45,044 nucleotides of DNA from the NCBI GenBank assembly GCA_945882315.1, contig CAMCWB010000029.1:1-45044 (forward strand), in the 5' to 3' direction. The notes under the pieces are model-generated. The model did no database searches. It was not told where the DNA came from and saw nothing but the letters and a program-made list of their open reading frames with translations. Below, piece after piece: positions 8,245 through 17,017 of this stretch. Numbering within the stretch: the stretch's first letter is position 1; the number at the start of each line of letters is the position of its first letter. Made by a program: the position numbers and the translations under genes. Origin of the DNA: Bauldia litoralis. GTDB taxonomy: Bacteria; Pseudomonadota; Alphaproteobacteria; Rhizobiales; Kaistiaceae.

Positions 8245-8899
8245 AGTCCTTTGCATCCATTTTTGCACGGATAGCGTGGTCAAAGGCTTGAGGCGCGCTG
8301 ACTTTGAACCCTCCTGAGACGGTAAGCAGAAGGGTGCGTAGGGTATCCGCCGCCGCTTCGAAATCTTCGAACGAAATCGTGATTGCTGCTGGGTAGCTGC
8401 GTTTCACCGACTTTGATGGCTTGCCTGCAATCTTCGACTTTCCCCGCTTTCGTTTAGGTGACCGAAGAGACCTGAGGTCGCGCACGGAGCTATCAGCCGT
8501 GATCTGCTTTTGCTTCACCCATTTCGCAACTGGTTCATTGCCCTCCACGGCAAGTGCCAGTTCGTAGAGGCTGTCACGGTAAGGTGGCAAGGCGTTCTTG
8601 AACCGCAAAAGTGCTTTTGCGTTCGATCCGATTGTGACCCACCGACTCTGTATCGACTTGTTGGATGTGTTTACGAGTTCTGATAGTGCCTGACGAAGAT
8701 AGATGTGGTGCTGTCCGCTGTTTCCGCCGTCGAGGCTTTTCGCTTGATCCCAAAGCCGCTCAAACTTTTGTGCGAACGAAAGCATCCGTTCTGTCAGGTC
8801 GGAGTAGGAATCGACGAGCCTCTTTCCCTCTCTCGCTAGCGCATTGACCTCCTTCTCAAAGGTGTTGTCCCGCGCTGCCAGAACCTCTGTGCGAGCCAT
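8216..8899 (-). CDS. Unknown protein of the methyltransferase cluster
   Basis: A 227-residue protein, helical in its first half, with a basic linker near the middle (SPKRKRGKSKIAGKPSKSVK). No recognised domain. The last 29 bases overlap the methyltransferase gene, so the two are co-expressed. AGAGAGG sits about 8 bases before the ATG and a 15-bp palindrome lies just upstream. It may be a DNA-binding or specificity partner of the modification enzyme, inferred only from coupling and basic charge. Confidence 0.7.
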   Translation of the reverse strand: MARTEVLAARDNTFEKEVNALAREGKRLVDSYSDLTERMLSFAQKFERLWDQAKSLDGGNSGQHHIYLRQALSELVNTSNKSIQSRWVTIGSNAKALLRFKNALPPYRDSLYELALAVEGNEPVAKWVKQKQITADSSVRDLRSLRSPKRKRGKSKIAGKPSKSVKRSYPAAITISFEDFEAAADTLRTLLLTVSGGFKVSAPQAFDHAIRAKMDAKDYEKAKGHLA

Positions 8900-8907
8900 G
8901 TTTTCTG

Positions 8908-8931
8908 ACCTCTCTTTTTATACAGTATAAA
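8908..8931 (-). promoter_or_regulatory. Ribosome binding site and palindrome before the unknown-methyltransferase-GT genes
   Basis: Read on the minus strand, TTTATACTGTATAAA (8917-8931) is a 15-bp palindrome with an odd centre; it contains TATACT/TATAAA-like -10 options. AGAGAGG follows at about 8909-8915. The 248-bp space to the helicase gene suggests that the last three genes can be transcribed on their own from here. No -35 is convincing. Confidence 0.4.
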
Positions 8932-9147
8932 CTCCCGTTTGGTGATGGGACTCTATCGGCGCGAACACACTCCGTGAAGCGTGAACAACGGGTCAGGACG
9001 GGGCTGGATAGGGTTCAGAAAACTATGCGGAAAAAGCGAAATGCAAACTGAGTAAAACAGTCAGTTTTCTGCCTGAAAAATACGAGTCACGGAGCGTTCG
9101 GAAAACAGATGGTTTCTGAACGAAGCAGACGAGCCTTCAGTCATCAC

Positions 9148-12100
9148 TTAGTGGCAGAGGATTTTGCGCTGTGGCGTATCTTTCGTCATCACGGACCAAA
9201 CGAATCCGAGCGCATCTAGACGCGCCCTACGCTCTGGTGAGAGTTTGCCCTTTCTTTGGTCCATCCGCCGATTACCAACCCAAGTCCCTAGCTTGAATCC
9301 ATCTGCGGTCTTGTAGGCTTGAGGCACTCGACAATGCCCATGCTCTTTGACGAAGGCTTCTAAGTGAGGAAAGCCTTCTTCCCACTTGCTTGTCAGAGGA
9401 TCCCAATCGAAGCCAAGCGCATCGAGGCGGGCTTTTCGCTCACCTGATAACTTTTCTTTCGTCGAACGTTGACCCACTACCCACATGTCTAACGTGAAGC
9501 CGTCGGAAGACCGATAGCCGCGAGACACTCGACAATGCCCATACTCTTTGACGAAGGCTTCTAAGTGAGCAAAGCCTTTTTCCCATTGAGCATCGAGAGT
9601 GCTCCAAACGAAGCCAAGCGCATCAAGGCGGGCTTTGCGCTCTGGTAAGAGCATGCTCCGTCTTTGTCTCGTTCGCTGGGTACTCACCCATATTCCAAGC
9701 TGGAAGCGATCGGCAGTTTGGTATTTGTCGGGCACTCGACAATGCCCATGCTCTTTGACGAAGGCTTCTAAATGAGAAAAGCCTTCTTCCCATTTTTCAA
9801 TCCTCGCATCCCAGACAATACCGAGCGCATCAAGGCGGGCTTTTCGCTCAGGTAGAAGCGTCTCATTTTTCGTCCGAAGTTTTATTATCCACCGCCCGAG
9901 ATTGTAGCCTTCAGCAGTCATAAACGTGGGCGGCACTCGACAATGCCCATGCTCTTTGACGAAGGCTTCTAAGTGAGCGAAGCCTTCTTCCCATTGGGCT
10001 GGGAGAGGATCCCATTCGAATCCCAACGCATCGAGACGAGCTTTGCGTTCAGCTCGTATCGCGTCCTTCTGACTGCGTTGAACACCAACCCACTGCCCAA
10101 GCCTAAAACCATCAGCGTTCTTATGGCTTCTGGGCACTCGACAATGCCCATGCTCTTTGACGAAGGCTTCTAAATGAGAAAAGCCTTCTTCCCAATCCGT
10201 ATCATAAGGATCCCATACAAAAGCAAGCGCAGCTAGACGCGCCCTGCGGTCATTGGGGATCGTGCCTTTAACGCTGCGTTGAACACCAACCCACTGCCCA
10301 AGCCTAAAACCATCTGCCGTCTTGTAGGCTTGAGGCACTCGACAATGCCCATGCTCTTTGACGAAGGCTTCTAAGTGAGTAAAGCCTTCTTCCCACTTGC
10401 TTGTCAGAGGATCCCAATCGAAGCCAAGCGCATCGAGGCGGGCTTTTCGCTCTGGTGGAAGCGTTTCATTTTTCGTCCGAAGTTTTATTACCCATCGACC
10501 AAGCTTGAAGCCATTGGCGGCTATGAAAGTACTCGGGACTCGGGAATGCCCATGCTCTTTGACGATAGATTCCAAGTGAGCAAAGCCTTCTTGCCACTGC
10601 GTCGTTAGAGGATCCCAGTCGAAACCAATCGCATCGAGCCAGGCTTTGCGCTCAGCAGAAAGCTCACCCCTTTTGTTGAATGCTCGCTGATTGCCGATCC
10701 AAAGATCCAAGCTAAACCCATCAGAAGTTTTGTATCCCCTCGGGACTCTGCAATGCCCATGCTCCTTCACATATGCTTCGAGCAGCCCGTACCTGAACAT
10801 CCATGACTCAGTTGTCTTCTCAACCAACTGCACCCGCAGCGACTGAGCGAAGCTCACATCAACGGATGTTGGAAGATCGAACACAATCTTCGTTAGATCC
10901 TGCTCGCCGACCTTTGATTTCCGACCTGCGCCTAATTCGATACGAAGCTGATCGAGTTGGTCTGAGAAAACGTCGTCATGCGCTTTCAGAGCATCAAGAA
11001 CGTCCCAGATCGGCTTGAAGTTGCTGGACTCAATCGCCCTTTCAGCGTCCTGATGGCGCTCTATGAAAACAGGAATGACGATGGTCCCCGTCTTCTTCTC
11101 GCCACTAAGACGGATAGCTCTTCCAACGGCTTGAATAATGTCGAGTTGGCTACTCTTGGCATCGATAAAAGCGACACAGTCGAGAGAGGGAACATCAACG
11201 CCCTCTGACAGACAGCGGGCATTCGATAAGAGCCCTATCTCGCTTTTTCCGACTGCCTTGAGCCGTCGTAGCTTCTCTGTGCGAGCAAATGTCGGCATCT
11301 CGCCAGATACATGCTCGCACCACATTCTTCGGTCAGCGATGTGGCTTTCATTCGACCACCCAGCAACATCGACAAGCTCGTTTGCAAACTCCTCTGCCCT
11401 TTTGACTCGATTATGAAAGGTGATGATGCGCTGGAGGTTGTAATCCTTGATCGCCTTCAGAAGCCCAATCTCAGCTGCTAACGACGCTGCATCCGTCTCG
11501 ATTCCAGTTCCAGTTCCGACGAGGAGTCTATCGCGGATCCAGTTCGCGATTGTCTCATCATCAACGCCAACGATGACGACACGATAGTCGGTCAAAAGCC
11601 CGCGTTTGATGGCTTCGCCGAACGGTAGTGTGTGAAGCCGCTTACCGAAAGCAGCTTCGTCAGCCATATCGACCACTTCAACACCGAGGGCTTCTGCGCC
11701 CTTCTTGATCGATGTTGAGTAGGTTCTTGGTGTCGCTGTCGCAAAGAGCCGCTTCGTGGCTCGGATCTTTCTGTCATCAAGAACCGTCGCGAATGCTCCT
11801 TCGATTTTGCCAGCGCATCTGTGGGCTTCATCAGCCACGACAAAATCGAACTCTGGAACGGCTCTTCCTCTCTGTGCTTCCTCGACAAGCGGGGATGATT
11901 GATATGTCGAAAAGACTACCCTTCGACCATTGCCAGAGAGAAATCTGGTAATCTCACTCACATCGCTTGTAACGGGGAAAGCTAAATCAGAGACGGTCGT
12001 GATGGCTTCGTCGACCTGTCGCTTGCCTGCCGTTTCGTCGGAGCAGACGCATAGAGCGTCGAAAGGCTTCTGGGTTGAGGATGTCCAGTCATTGACGATC

Positions 12101-12759
12101 TGGGAAAGCAAACTAAGAGATGGCACCAGGACGAGTGTTCGCTGTGCATCGAGGCGCTCTTTGACCCATAGCGACACAAGCGTTTTGCCTGTGCCGCAAG
12201 CCATGATCAGTTGACCGCGATCAGTTGTCTCGAAACCCTTGGTGACACTGTCGATAGCCTCGATCTGGTGCGGACGAGGCTCGGGCAGGGGTTTCCGCTT
12301 GCCCGTTATCAGTCTGCTGATGTTGTCGGGATAATCGAGTGCTGCGGTGTCAAACTGCGTTCGAAGATACCGAACGACTGACTTCTCCTGCGCGTTACAA
12401 ACCTGTCGCGCATTCGCGCCTATCCGATCCGTGGTGGCTATCAGGAGTCTGTGGTCGATGCTCTTGCGATTGGTCTCACTGAGAAACTTATCAATGTCAG
12501 TTTTTGTGATTTCGTAGTGGGGTGAATAGCACTTGGCTTGGACAGCCCATGTCTGCCCGCTCTTGTGCTTGAAGACCAGATCGACACCGCAGTCTCGTCC
12601 CCATCGACCTGGGTAATCGTTCCAGAGCCAAATCTGATCGACCTGCGTGGACCATTCAGGGTCTGTAGTGAGAAACCATTTGACGAAGCGTTCGAACTGA
12701 CCGCCCCGCTTAGCGGGGTCAGCATCGAAGGAACGATAAAGTTCTGAGAATGATCCCAT
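9148..12759 (-). CDS. Mrr-type nuclease / SF2 helicase with eight C-terminal HA repeats
   Basis: A 1203-residue protein in three parts. Residues 1-145: restriction-endonuclease-like Mrr domain with GRDCGVDLVF (Asp60) and QAK (74-76), a D-(E/Q)xK core. Residues about 155-560: superfamily 2 helicase of the HsdR/type III Res group with Walker A GTGKT (189-193), DEAH (310-313), TATPRT and motif VI QAVGRAIR (543-550). Residues about 653-1195: eight helicase-associated (HA, PF03457-type) repeats of 67-69 residues built on W-E-E-G-F-x-H-L-E-A-F-V-K-E-H-G-H-C-R-V. HA repeats are thought to bind DNA. Related proteins occur on bacterial islands and plasmids, function largely unknown. It probably translocates on and cleaves DNA. 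It lies 48 bases after a membrane protein gene. Confidence 0.9.
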   Translation of the reverse strand: MGSFSELYRSFDADPAKRGGQFERFVKWFLTTDPEWSTQVDQIWLWNDYPGRWGRDCGVDLVFKHKSGQTWAVQAKCYSPHYEITKTDIDKFLSETNRKSIDHRLLIATTDRIGANARQVCNAQEKSVVRYLRTQFDTAALDYPDNISRLITGKRKPLPEPRPHQIEAIDSVTKGFETTDRGQLIMACGTGKTLVSLWVKERLDAQRTLVLVPSLSLLSQIVNDWTSSTQKPFDALCVCSDETAGKRQVDEAITTVSDLAFPVTSDVSEITRFLSGNGRRVVFSTYQSSPLVEEAQRGRAVPEFDFVVADEAHRCAGKIEGAFATVLDDRKIRATKRLFATATPRTYSTSIKKGAEALGVEVVDMADEAAFGKRLHTLPFGEAIKRGLLTDYRVVIVGVDDETIANWIRDRLLVGTGTGIETDAASLAAEIGLLKAIKDYNLQRIITFHNRVKRAEEFANELVDVAGWSNESHIADRRMWCEHVSGEMPTFARTEKLRRLKAVGKSEIGLLSNARCLSEGVDVPSLDCVAFIDAKSSQLDIIQAVGRAIRLSGEKKTGTIVIPVFIERHQDAERAIESSNFKPIWDVLDALKAHDDVFSDQLDQLRIELGAGRKSKVGEQDLTKIVFDLPTSVDVSFAQSLRVQLVEKTTESWMFRYGLLEAYVKEHGHCRVPRGYKTSDGFSLDLWIGNQRAFNKRGELSAERKAWLDAIGFDWDPLTTQWQEGFAHLESIVKEHGHSRVPSTFIAANGFKLGRWVIKLRTKNETLPPERKARLDALGFDWDPLTSKWEEGFTHLEAFVKEHGHCRVPQAYKTADGFRLGQWVGVQRSVKGTIPNDRRARLAALAFVWDPYDTDWEEGFSHLEAFVKEHGHCRVPRSHKNADGFRLGQWVGVQRSQKDAIRAERKARLDALGFEWDPLPAQWEEGFAHLEAFVKEHGHCRVPPTFMTAEGYNLGRWIIKLRTKNETLLPERKARLDALGIVWDARIEKWEEGFSHLEAFVKEHGHCRVPDKYQTADRFQLGIWVSTQRTRQRRSMLLPERKARLDALGFVWSTLDAQWEKGFAHLEAFVKEYGHCRVSRGYRSSDGFTLDMWVVGQRSTKEKLSGERKARLDALGFDWDPLTSKWEEGFPHLEAFVKEHGHCRVPQAYKTADGFKLGTWVGNRRMDQRKGKLSPERRARLDALGFVWSVMTKDTPQRKILCH
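9174..10803 (-). repeat. Eight tandem HA-domain repeats of about 201 bp
   Basis: The 3' half of the helicase gene is a tandem array with a period of 201-207 bases. A near-identical segment (for example acaatgcccatgctctttga) recurs near 9331, 9534, 9738, 9940, 10141, 10342, 10543 and, more diverged, 10750. Some non-adjacent units share private stretches: repeats 2 and 5 share IKLRTKNETL, 3 and 4 share RLGQWVGVQRS, 3 and 8 share PQAYKTADGF. This points to unequal recombination or gene conversion within the array. Confidence 0.85.
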
Positions 12760-12807
12760 CGTGCGGCGGTGTGAATCTCAATGCGTCAGATCAGACCTAG
12801 TCAGACT

Positions 12808-13308
12808 TTAGCCTAGAAGGGTTATCGCCTCTCGGACTTCCAACATTCCCTTGATAAAAAGCCCAAGGGAAAGGAGCGCAGCGATTACCGCCAGATACTG
12901 CCACCAAACTGCGGTTTTGCGCCACCGTTCAGACTTAGAGTTTTCGCTCACCCACGGATGCTGCCAGATCCGATCCTTCATCGATGAACTGGTGGCTATG
13001 CAGTAGTTGGTGAAATAAGCGAAGCACACGGAGAAGCCTGCAGACACGATGCCCCAAACAAACCACACGAGTGGTGCGGTCATAGTGGCTAGGTTGACTG
13101 TGGGGCGTGTCGCAAGGCTGCTAATAAACGCGAGCATTGCGACGGCTGCACCGCCGTTGATGAGTATCAGGGTTCGGAGTGCAAAATTAGCGTTGCTCAG
13201 CGCGGCTTGGGCAGCGCTTTGTGAGAACTCAAACTCTCGGTCGTGCATGCGATCCGCAATGGCATGCTCCCGTTCAAGTCTCCTTTCGTCATCGGTGTGT
13301 TCGGTCAT
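12808..13308 (-). CDS. Membrane protein with three predicted TM segments
   Basis: A 166-residue protein with a charged cytoplasmic-looking N-terminus (HTDDERRLEREHAIADRMHDR) and hydrophobic segments near residues 45-66, 80-103 and 136-158. No known family recognised. It ends 48 bases before the nuclease-helicase start on the same strand, and both probably share a promoter in 13309-13428. Small membrane proteins beside nuclease-helicase genes can be effectors of anti-phage systems, but nothing in this sequence proves that role. Confidence 0.7.
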   Translation of the reverse strand: MTEHTDDERRLEREHAIADRMHDREFEFSQSAAQAALSNANFALRTLILINGGAAVAMLAFISSLATRPTVNLATMTAPLVWFVWGIVSAGFSVCFAYFTNYCIATSSSMKDRIWQHPWVSENSKSERWRKTAVWWQYLAVIAALLSLGLFIKGMLEVREAITLLG

Positions 13309-13428
13309 TGATTCCTCGAAGTTTCCAAAGCTTGTGAGGGGTGATAGCTATGTCTTCGGCAATAGATAAGCCGTGGAATTGTATCAGCTATGGTTAGAAC
13401 CACGATGCTTGTTGGCGGGAAGAGGTTG

Positions 13429-14034
13429 ATGGCAAAGGTCGCCTACGTATTCCTCATATCGCTCTCGATTTGGAGTTACGCAAGCGGCGCTATCGCCTGT
13501 GCATGCTGCGCCGATGTAGGTGATCGGTTTGTGGAGGGCGTGAAGCTCGACACAGTTGAAGAAGATATTCTCAATGCGATTGTTTTTGCAAAAACCGCGG
13601 AAATATCAACAGGACCGCGAAGCCTTGATGAAATCGAAGGGATAGAAATTCAATCGTTGCCTCTGCTTCTTACCGTGAGCAAGGAACAGAAGCTTTGGAC
13701 ATTTACGTTTGATGATAGGCTCGGAAACGTTGGCGATTTGAAATTTGCCATGCCCGAGAACTTAACAAAATTTCAAGTGGATCCCCGTGCTCTTGCTGGT
13801 AGCAAACATATCGGTGAGGGTACACAATTATACATAGAATGGCGATTGACTGCGAGAGCCGAAGGCGACGGGATGCTTAGTAACAGCGTTGGCGGCGACC
13901 AGAGAGCTACATTGATAATTCATGGTCGTGGAAATCATTGTCCAGCCGTGTCCGATTTCAACGCATGGTCACTGGTTCTGCATGGCTCAAAGTCACAACT
14001 AACGCTTTTCGGTGGCCTTAACTTGGAGAGCTAG
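13429..14034 (+). CDS. Exported protein of unknown function
   Basis: From the ATG at 13429 (after GGGAAGAGG) it has 201 residues with a signal peptide (VAYVFLISLSIWSYASGAIA) followed by a Cys cluster CACC. The mature part is beta-rich by appearance (LWTFTFDDRLGNVGDLKF, TQLYIEWRLTAR). An upstream in-frame start at 13390 would place 13 extra residues before the signal peptide and is less likely. It is divergent from the membrane protein-helicase operon. I recognise no family; it is probably periplasmic. Confidence 0.65.
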   Translation: MAKVAYVFLISLSIWSYASGAIACACCADVGDRFVEGVKLDTVEEDILNAIVFAKTAEISTGPRSLDEIEGIEIQSLPLLLTVSKEQKLWTFTFDDRLGNVGDLKFAMPENLTKFQVDPRALAGSKHIGEGTQLYIEWRLTARAEGDGMLSNSVGGDQRATLIIHGRGNHCPAVSDFNAWSLVLHGSKSQLTLFGGLNLES

Positions 14035-14182
14035 TGCTGCTTCACACGGACTCATGTGTGTGACTGCTAGTTCATCGGCGTTGTCGACAATATGCTGAAT
14101 ATCTTTGCATCATAAATATGTATGACGCGCGCTTTCGAGGTTGGGGAGAGTGGAATTCTATGCGCGTAGAAAAGGGGCATTA

Positions 14183-15115
14183 ATGGACTTTGATAAGCTG
14201 AAGCGTCGATCTAAAGGGGAGGAACTGAAGCGTCTTCAGAAGCACATTCGCTTTGGTATTGGCACGCATAAAAACAAGAAGCTGCGCCAGGCACTGGGCT
14301 CAAGAGCAAGAAGCACATTGCTCGATGAGGGTGTCAGCAAGACGCATTCAGCGAGACTGCTGAAGCAGTTTCTGTGGCGGTGGGGCAATCTGAAGAAGGA
14401 AGATGCTCAAGACCGTCTGAAATTATGGACCGTTCTTGATAGCGTTGTGGCACTGGACGAAGAGAAGATTCTATCGGCGGTGGACTCGATGCGAGCAAGA
14501 CTGGATGCAGTTTGCAGGCAGGTGAAAGGTATCGAGGTCATCGGCGCTGTCGAGATTGAAATCGTCAATATCAAGAAAATGAAGCAGCTTTCTTCGACCG
14601 TTGACGAAGCAAGAAAGTTGAATGTGATTCTGTCGCTCATACCAGTCAGTGAGAAGTCGCTATTCGCCGAGAGCCACGACACTTGGGCACTCGTTCACTT
14701 TCATGGCGTGGTGGATTTGGGGAGTAACGCTGATGCAAAGCTGGAATTGCTTAGAGAATCAGCCAAGCGATGGTGGAGTGACAAATTCCAAGTCCAGCTA
14801 AAGCCGCTTCATGAAGACAAGACTCTGCGGACAAGCTTGACCAACATTGCTCGGTATCTGGTGAAAGGCGGCAACGAAAATCTTATCTACAAGATCGGCT
14901 TTGGCTGGGACGCAGCGGAGAATCTGGAAAGACAGATGCTGAAGAGCGGCAAGAGCAAGCTGGGATTGGATTTTGAAGGCTTTACGAATGAAATGTCACT
15001 GACCATGGACGAGGTAAGAGTTCTTGGAACAGTGGTGGACAGGATGATGGGTCGGACTGGCAGCAAGAACATGAGGAATGGATATCTCTTCAAGCACGGT
15101 CAGCATCAAAAGTAG
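14183..15115 (+). CDS. Putative HUH-type endonuclease / replication initiator
   Basis: A 310-residue basic protein. Residues 169-178 read ALVHFHGVVD, an H-hydrophobic-H (HUH) metal motif (His172, His174) placed after beta strands, and residues 222-229 read IARYLVKG with Tyr225-x-x-Lys228, like the catalytic tyrosine motif of rolling-circle Rep proteins. Such enzymes nick single-stranded DNA and link to its 5' end through the tyrosine. The start at 14183 follows AAAAGGGG. It could serve island replication after excision or mobilisation. Only the two motifs support this and no family was recognised, so the call is tentative. Confidence 0.5.
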   Translation: MDFDKLKRRSKGEELKRLQKHIRFGIGTHKNKKLRQALGSRARSTLLDEGVSKTHSARLLKQFLWRWGNLKKEDAQDRLKLWTVLDSVVALDEEKILSAVDSMRARLDAVCRQVKGIEVIGAVEIEIVNIKKMKQLSSTVDEARKLNVILSLIPVSEKSLFAESHDTWALVHFHGVVDLGSNADAKLELLRESAKRWWSDKFQVQLKPLHEDKTLRTSLTNIARYLVKGGNENLIYKIGFGWDAAENLERQMLKSGKSKLGLDFEGFTNEMSLTMDEVRVLGTVVDRMMGRTGSKNMRNGYLFKHGQHQK

Positions 15116-15346
15116 GTTGGGTGATGGATTGGAATCCTTGGTTGGTAGATAGAGGATTATGAATCTCAAATATTGGTTGGACTAAGGGTGTCGGCGGTGG
15201 TGGCTTAACTGGTTGAAGGCATTAGGGAAAGTAGCTGGATTGTGGTGGACTAAGTGCTTGGTGGTAGGGTGTATCTCAACACTACAGTGCTTAGTTGATC
15301 AGGGTTAGTTCTAAAAACATCTGACTTGGCAAATGGCGGTGCAGCA
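15116..15346. other. GT-rich intergenic region after the HUH-like gene
   Basis: The + strand is unusually rich in G and T, with TTGGTTGG twice and GGACTAAG twice (near 15178 and 15257). A double-strand origin often lies near its Rep gene, so this is a candidate, but I see no convincing nick-site hairpin. It must also hold the promoter for the Sel1 gene. Confidence 0.3.
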
Positions 15347-16807
15347 ATGCGGCGACTTTTGGTTTCCCTGGCAATAGTAACGCTGCTGGCAATGATGCCA
15401 TCGGTGCGTGCTGATGACTTAAACGAAGGGGAGGTAGCTGCTCGGGCGGGACATTATACGGAAGCGGTGAAGTCGTTTCGCAGGGCAGCGGAACAGGGTC
15501 ATATCCAAGCAGAATACAACCTTGGTGTTATGTATGCGAAAGGCTTGGGCGTCACGCAAGACTATACGCAAGCAGTGGAGTGGTATCGCAGGGCAGCGGA
15601 AGGGGGCTTAGCAGCCGCGCAAAACGAGCTTGGTGTGAGGTACATGGAAGGTCGGGGCGTTCCGCAGGATCATGCGGAAGCACTGAAGTGGTATCGCAAG
15701 GCAGCGGACCAAGGTAGTGCGGCAGCCCAGGAAAATCTTGGTGTGATGTACGCGCAAGGTTGGGGCGTCACGCAAGATTATGCTGAAGGAGCTAAGTGGT
15801 TCCGCACGTCAGCAGAACAGGGGTATGCACAAGGGCAATACAATCTTGGTGTTATGTATGCGAAAGGTCGGGGGGTCACGCAGGACAATACGCAGGCAGT
15901 GGTGTGGTACCGCAGGGCGGCGGAGCAGGGAGACACGCTGGCGCAAATCACTCTTGGTCTAATGTTCGATGAGGGTCAGGGCGTCCCACAGGACTATGCG
16001 GAAGCGGTCAGGTGGTACCGCAAGGCAGCTGAAGGAGGCGATGCACAAGCGCAGTCTAATCTGGGTGTGATGTACGCGGAGGGTAGTGGCGTCACGCAAG
16101 ATTATGCTGAAGGAGCTAAGTGGTTTCGCAAGTCAGCAGAACAGGGGTACGCGCAAGCGCAGTTCAATCTTGGTTTGAGTTACGTGGAGGGTCGGGGGGT
16201 CCAACAAGATTACGCGAAAGCGGCGGAATGGTTTCGCAAGGGGGCGGATCAAGGAAATGCGCACGCTCAGTACAATCTCGGTGTGAGTTACGCGAAGGGT
16301 CGTGGCGTCAAACAGGATTATGCGGAAGCGGCGGAATGGTTTCGTAAGTCAGCGGACCAAGGGAATGTGGAAGCGCAGTTCAATCTTGGGGCACTCTTCG
16401 AGACTGGCAAAGGAGTTACTCAGGACTATGCAGAAGCGGTGAAGTGGTTTCGCACCGCAGCGGAACAGGGCAATGCGCAGGCTCAATTCAATCTAGCTTC
16501 GATGTACGACAGCGGGCACGGCGTCCGACATGACTATCTCGAGGCGGTGAAGTGGTATCGGAAGTCTGCGGAACAGGGGTTTCCGTTAGCGCAGTTCAAT
16601 CTTGCTGCGAGTTACGCGAACGGTCAGGGTGTTCCGCAAGACAACATAGCCGCGCACATGTGGTGGATTATCGCTGGTTTAAATGGAAGCGCAGATGCGG
16701 CGACCGACAGTGACATTCTCGCTAGAAGAATGAACCCCGCAGACATTGCAGAAGCAGAGATCCGTGCGCGGGTCTGCATGGAATCGAAATATCAGAACTG
16801 CGATTGA
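15347..16807 (+). CDS. Exported Sel1-repeat protein
   Basis: From the ATG at 15347 the protein has 486 residues: a signal peptide (LLVSLAIVTLLAMMPSVRA), about eleven Sel1-like repeats of 36 residues (pattern A-x-A-Q-x-N-L-G-x-M-Y-x-x-G-x-G-V-x-Q-D-Y-x-x-A) from about residue 43 to 445, and a short C-terminal region ending in CMESKYQNCD. Sel1/TPR-like solenoids bind other proteins, often in the periplasm. An in-frame TTG at 15326 would only lengthen the N-terminus. Adjacent repeats are very alike at base level, suggesting expansion by duplication. The partner on this island is not evident. Confidence 0.85.
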   Translation: MRRLLVSLAIVTLLAMMPSVRADDLNEGEVAARAGHYTEAVKSFRRAAEQGHIQAEYNLGVMYAKGLGVTQDYTQAVEWYRRAAEGGLAAAQNELGVRYMEGRGVPQDHAEALKWYRKAADQGSAAAQENLGVMYAQGWGVTQDYAEGAKWFRTSAEQGYAQGQYNLGVMYAKGRGVTQDNTQAVVWYRRAAEQGDTLAQITLGLMFDEGQGVPQDYAEAVRWYRKAAEGGDAQAQSNLGVMYAEGSGVTQDYAEGAKWFRKSAEQGYAQAQFNLGLSYVEGRGVQQDYAKAAEWFRKGADQGNAHAQYNLGVSYAKGRGVKQDYAEAAEWFRKSADQGNVEAQFNLGALFETGKGVTQDYAEAVKWFRTAAEQGNAQAQFNLASMYDSGHGVRHDYLEAVKWYRKSAEQGFPLAQFNLAASYANGQGVPQDNIAAHMWWIIAGLNGSADAATDSDILARRMNPADIAEAEIRARVCMESKYQNCD

Positions 16808-16826
16808 GGTGGAGCGCAGGGGCAAA

Positions 16827-16966
16827 ATGTCGGGGGCGTTTTACGTTTACGCTTTGAAGGATCCGACACGGAATCCTGCGATTGCTTTTACATCGGCAAA
16901 GGGACTGGGAAATTGAGGAACGCTAGGCGGTGTAGCCACGGCGGAGTTTCGATGCTGGCAAGTTAG
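16827..16966 (+). pseudogene. GIY-YIG nuclease domain remnant (frameshifted)
   Basis: From an ATG at 16827 the frame reads MSGAFYVYALKDPTRNP, then the family pattern continues in another frame from 16880 as DCFYIGKGTGKLRNARRCSHG to a TAG at 16964-16966. F-Y-V-Y-x-L-x-D-P with F-Y-I-G-K-G-x-G is the GIY-YIG motif pair. A two-base insertion (or one-base loss) at about 16878 breaks it and the C-terminal part is missing. It is a short decayed fragment, read by eye. Confidence 0.65.
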
Positions 16967-17017
16967 AGTAACCACGTAACGACTTGAACTCTGATAGCGG
17001 AATTGAAGCGTATCATT

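Noticed and set aside
9174-10803. CRISPR-like regular repetition of about 200 bases
   Set aside because: Repeats are coding, in frame and follow the HA domain; spacers and short palindromic repeats are missing.
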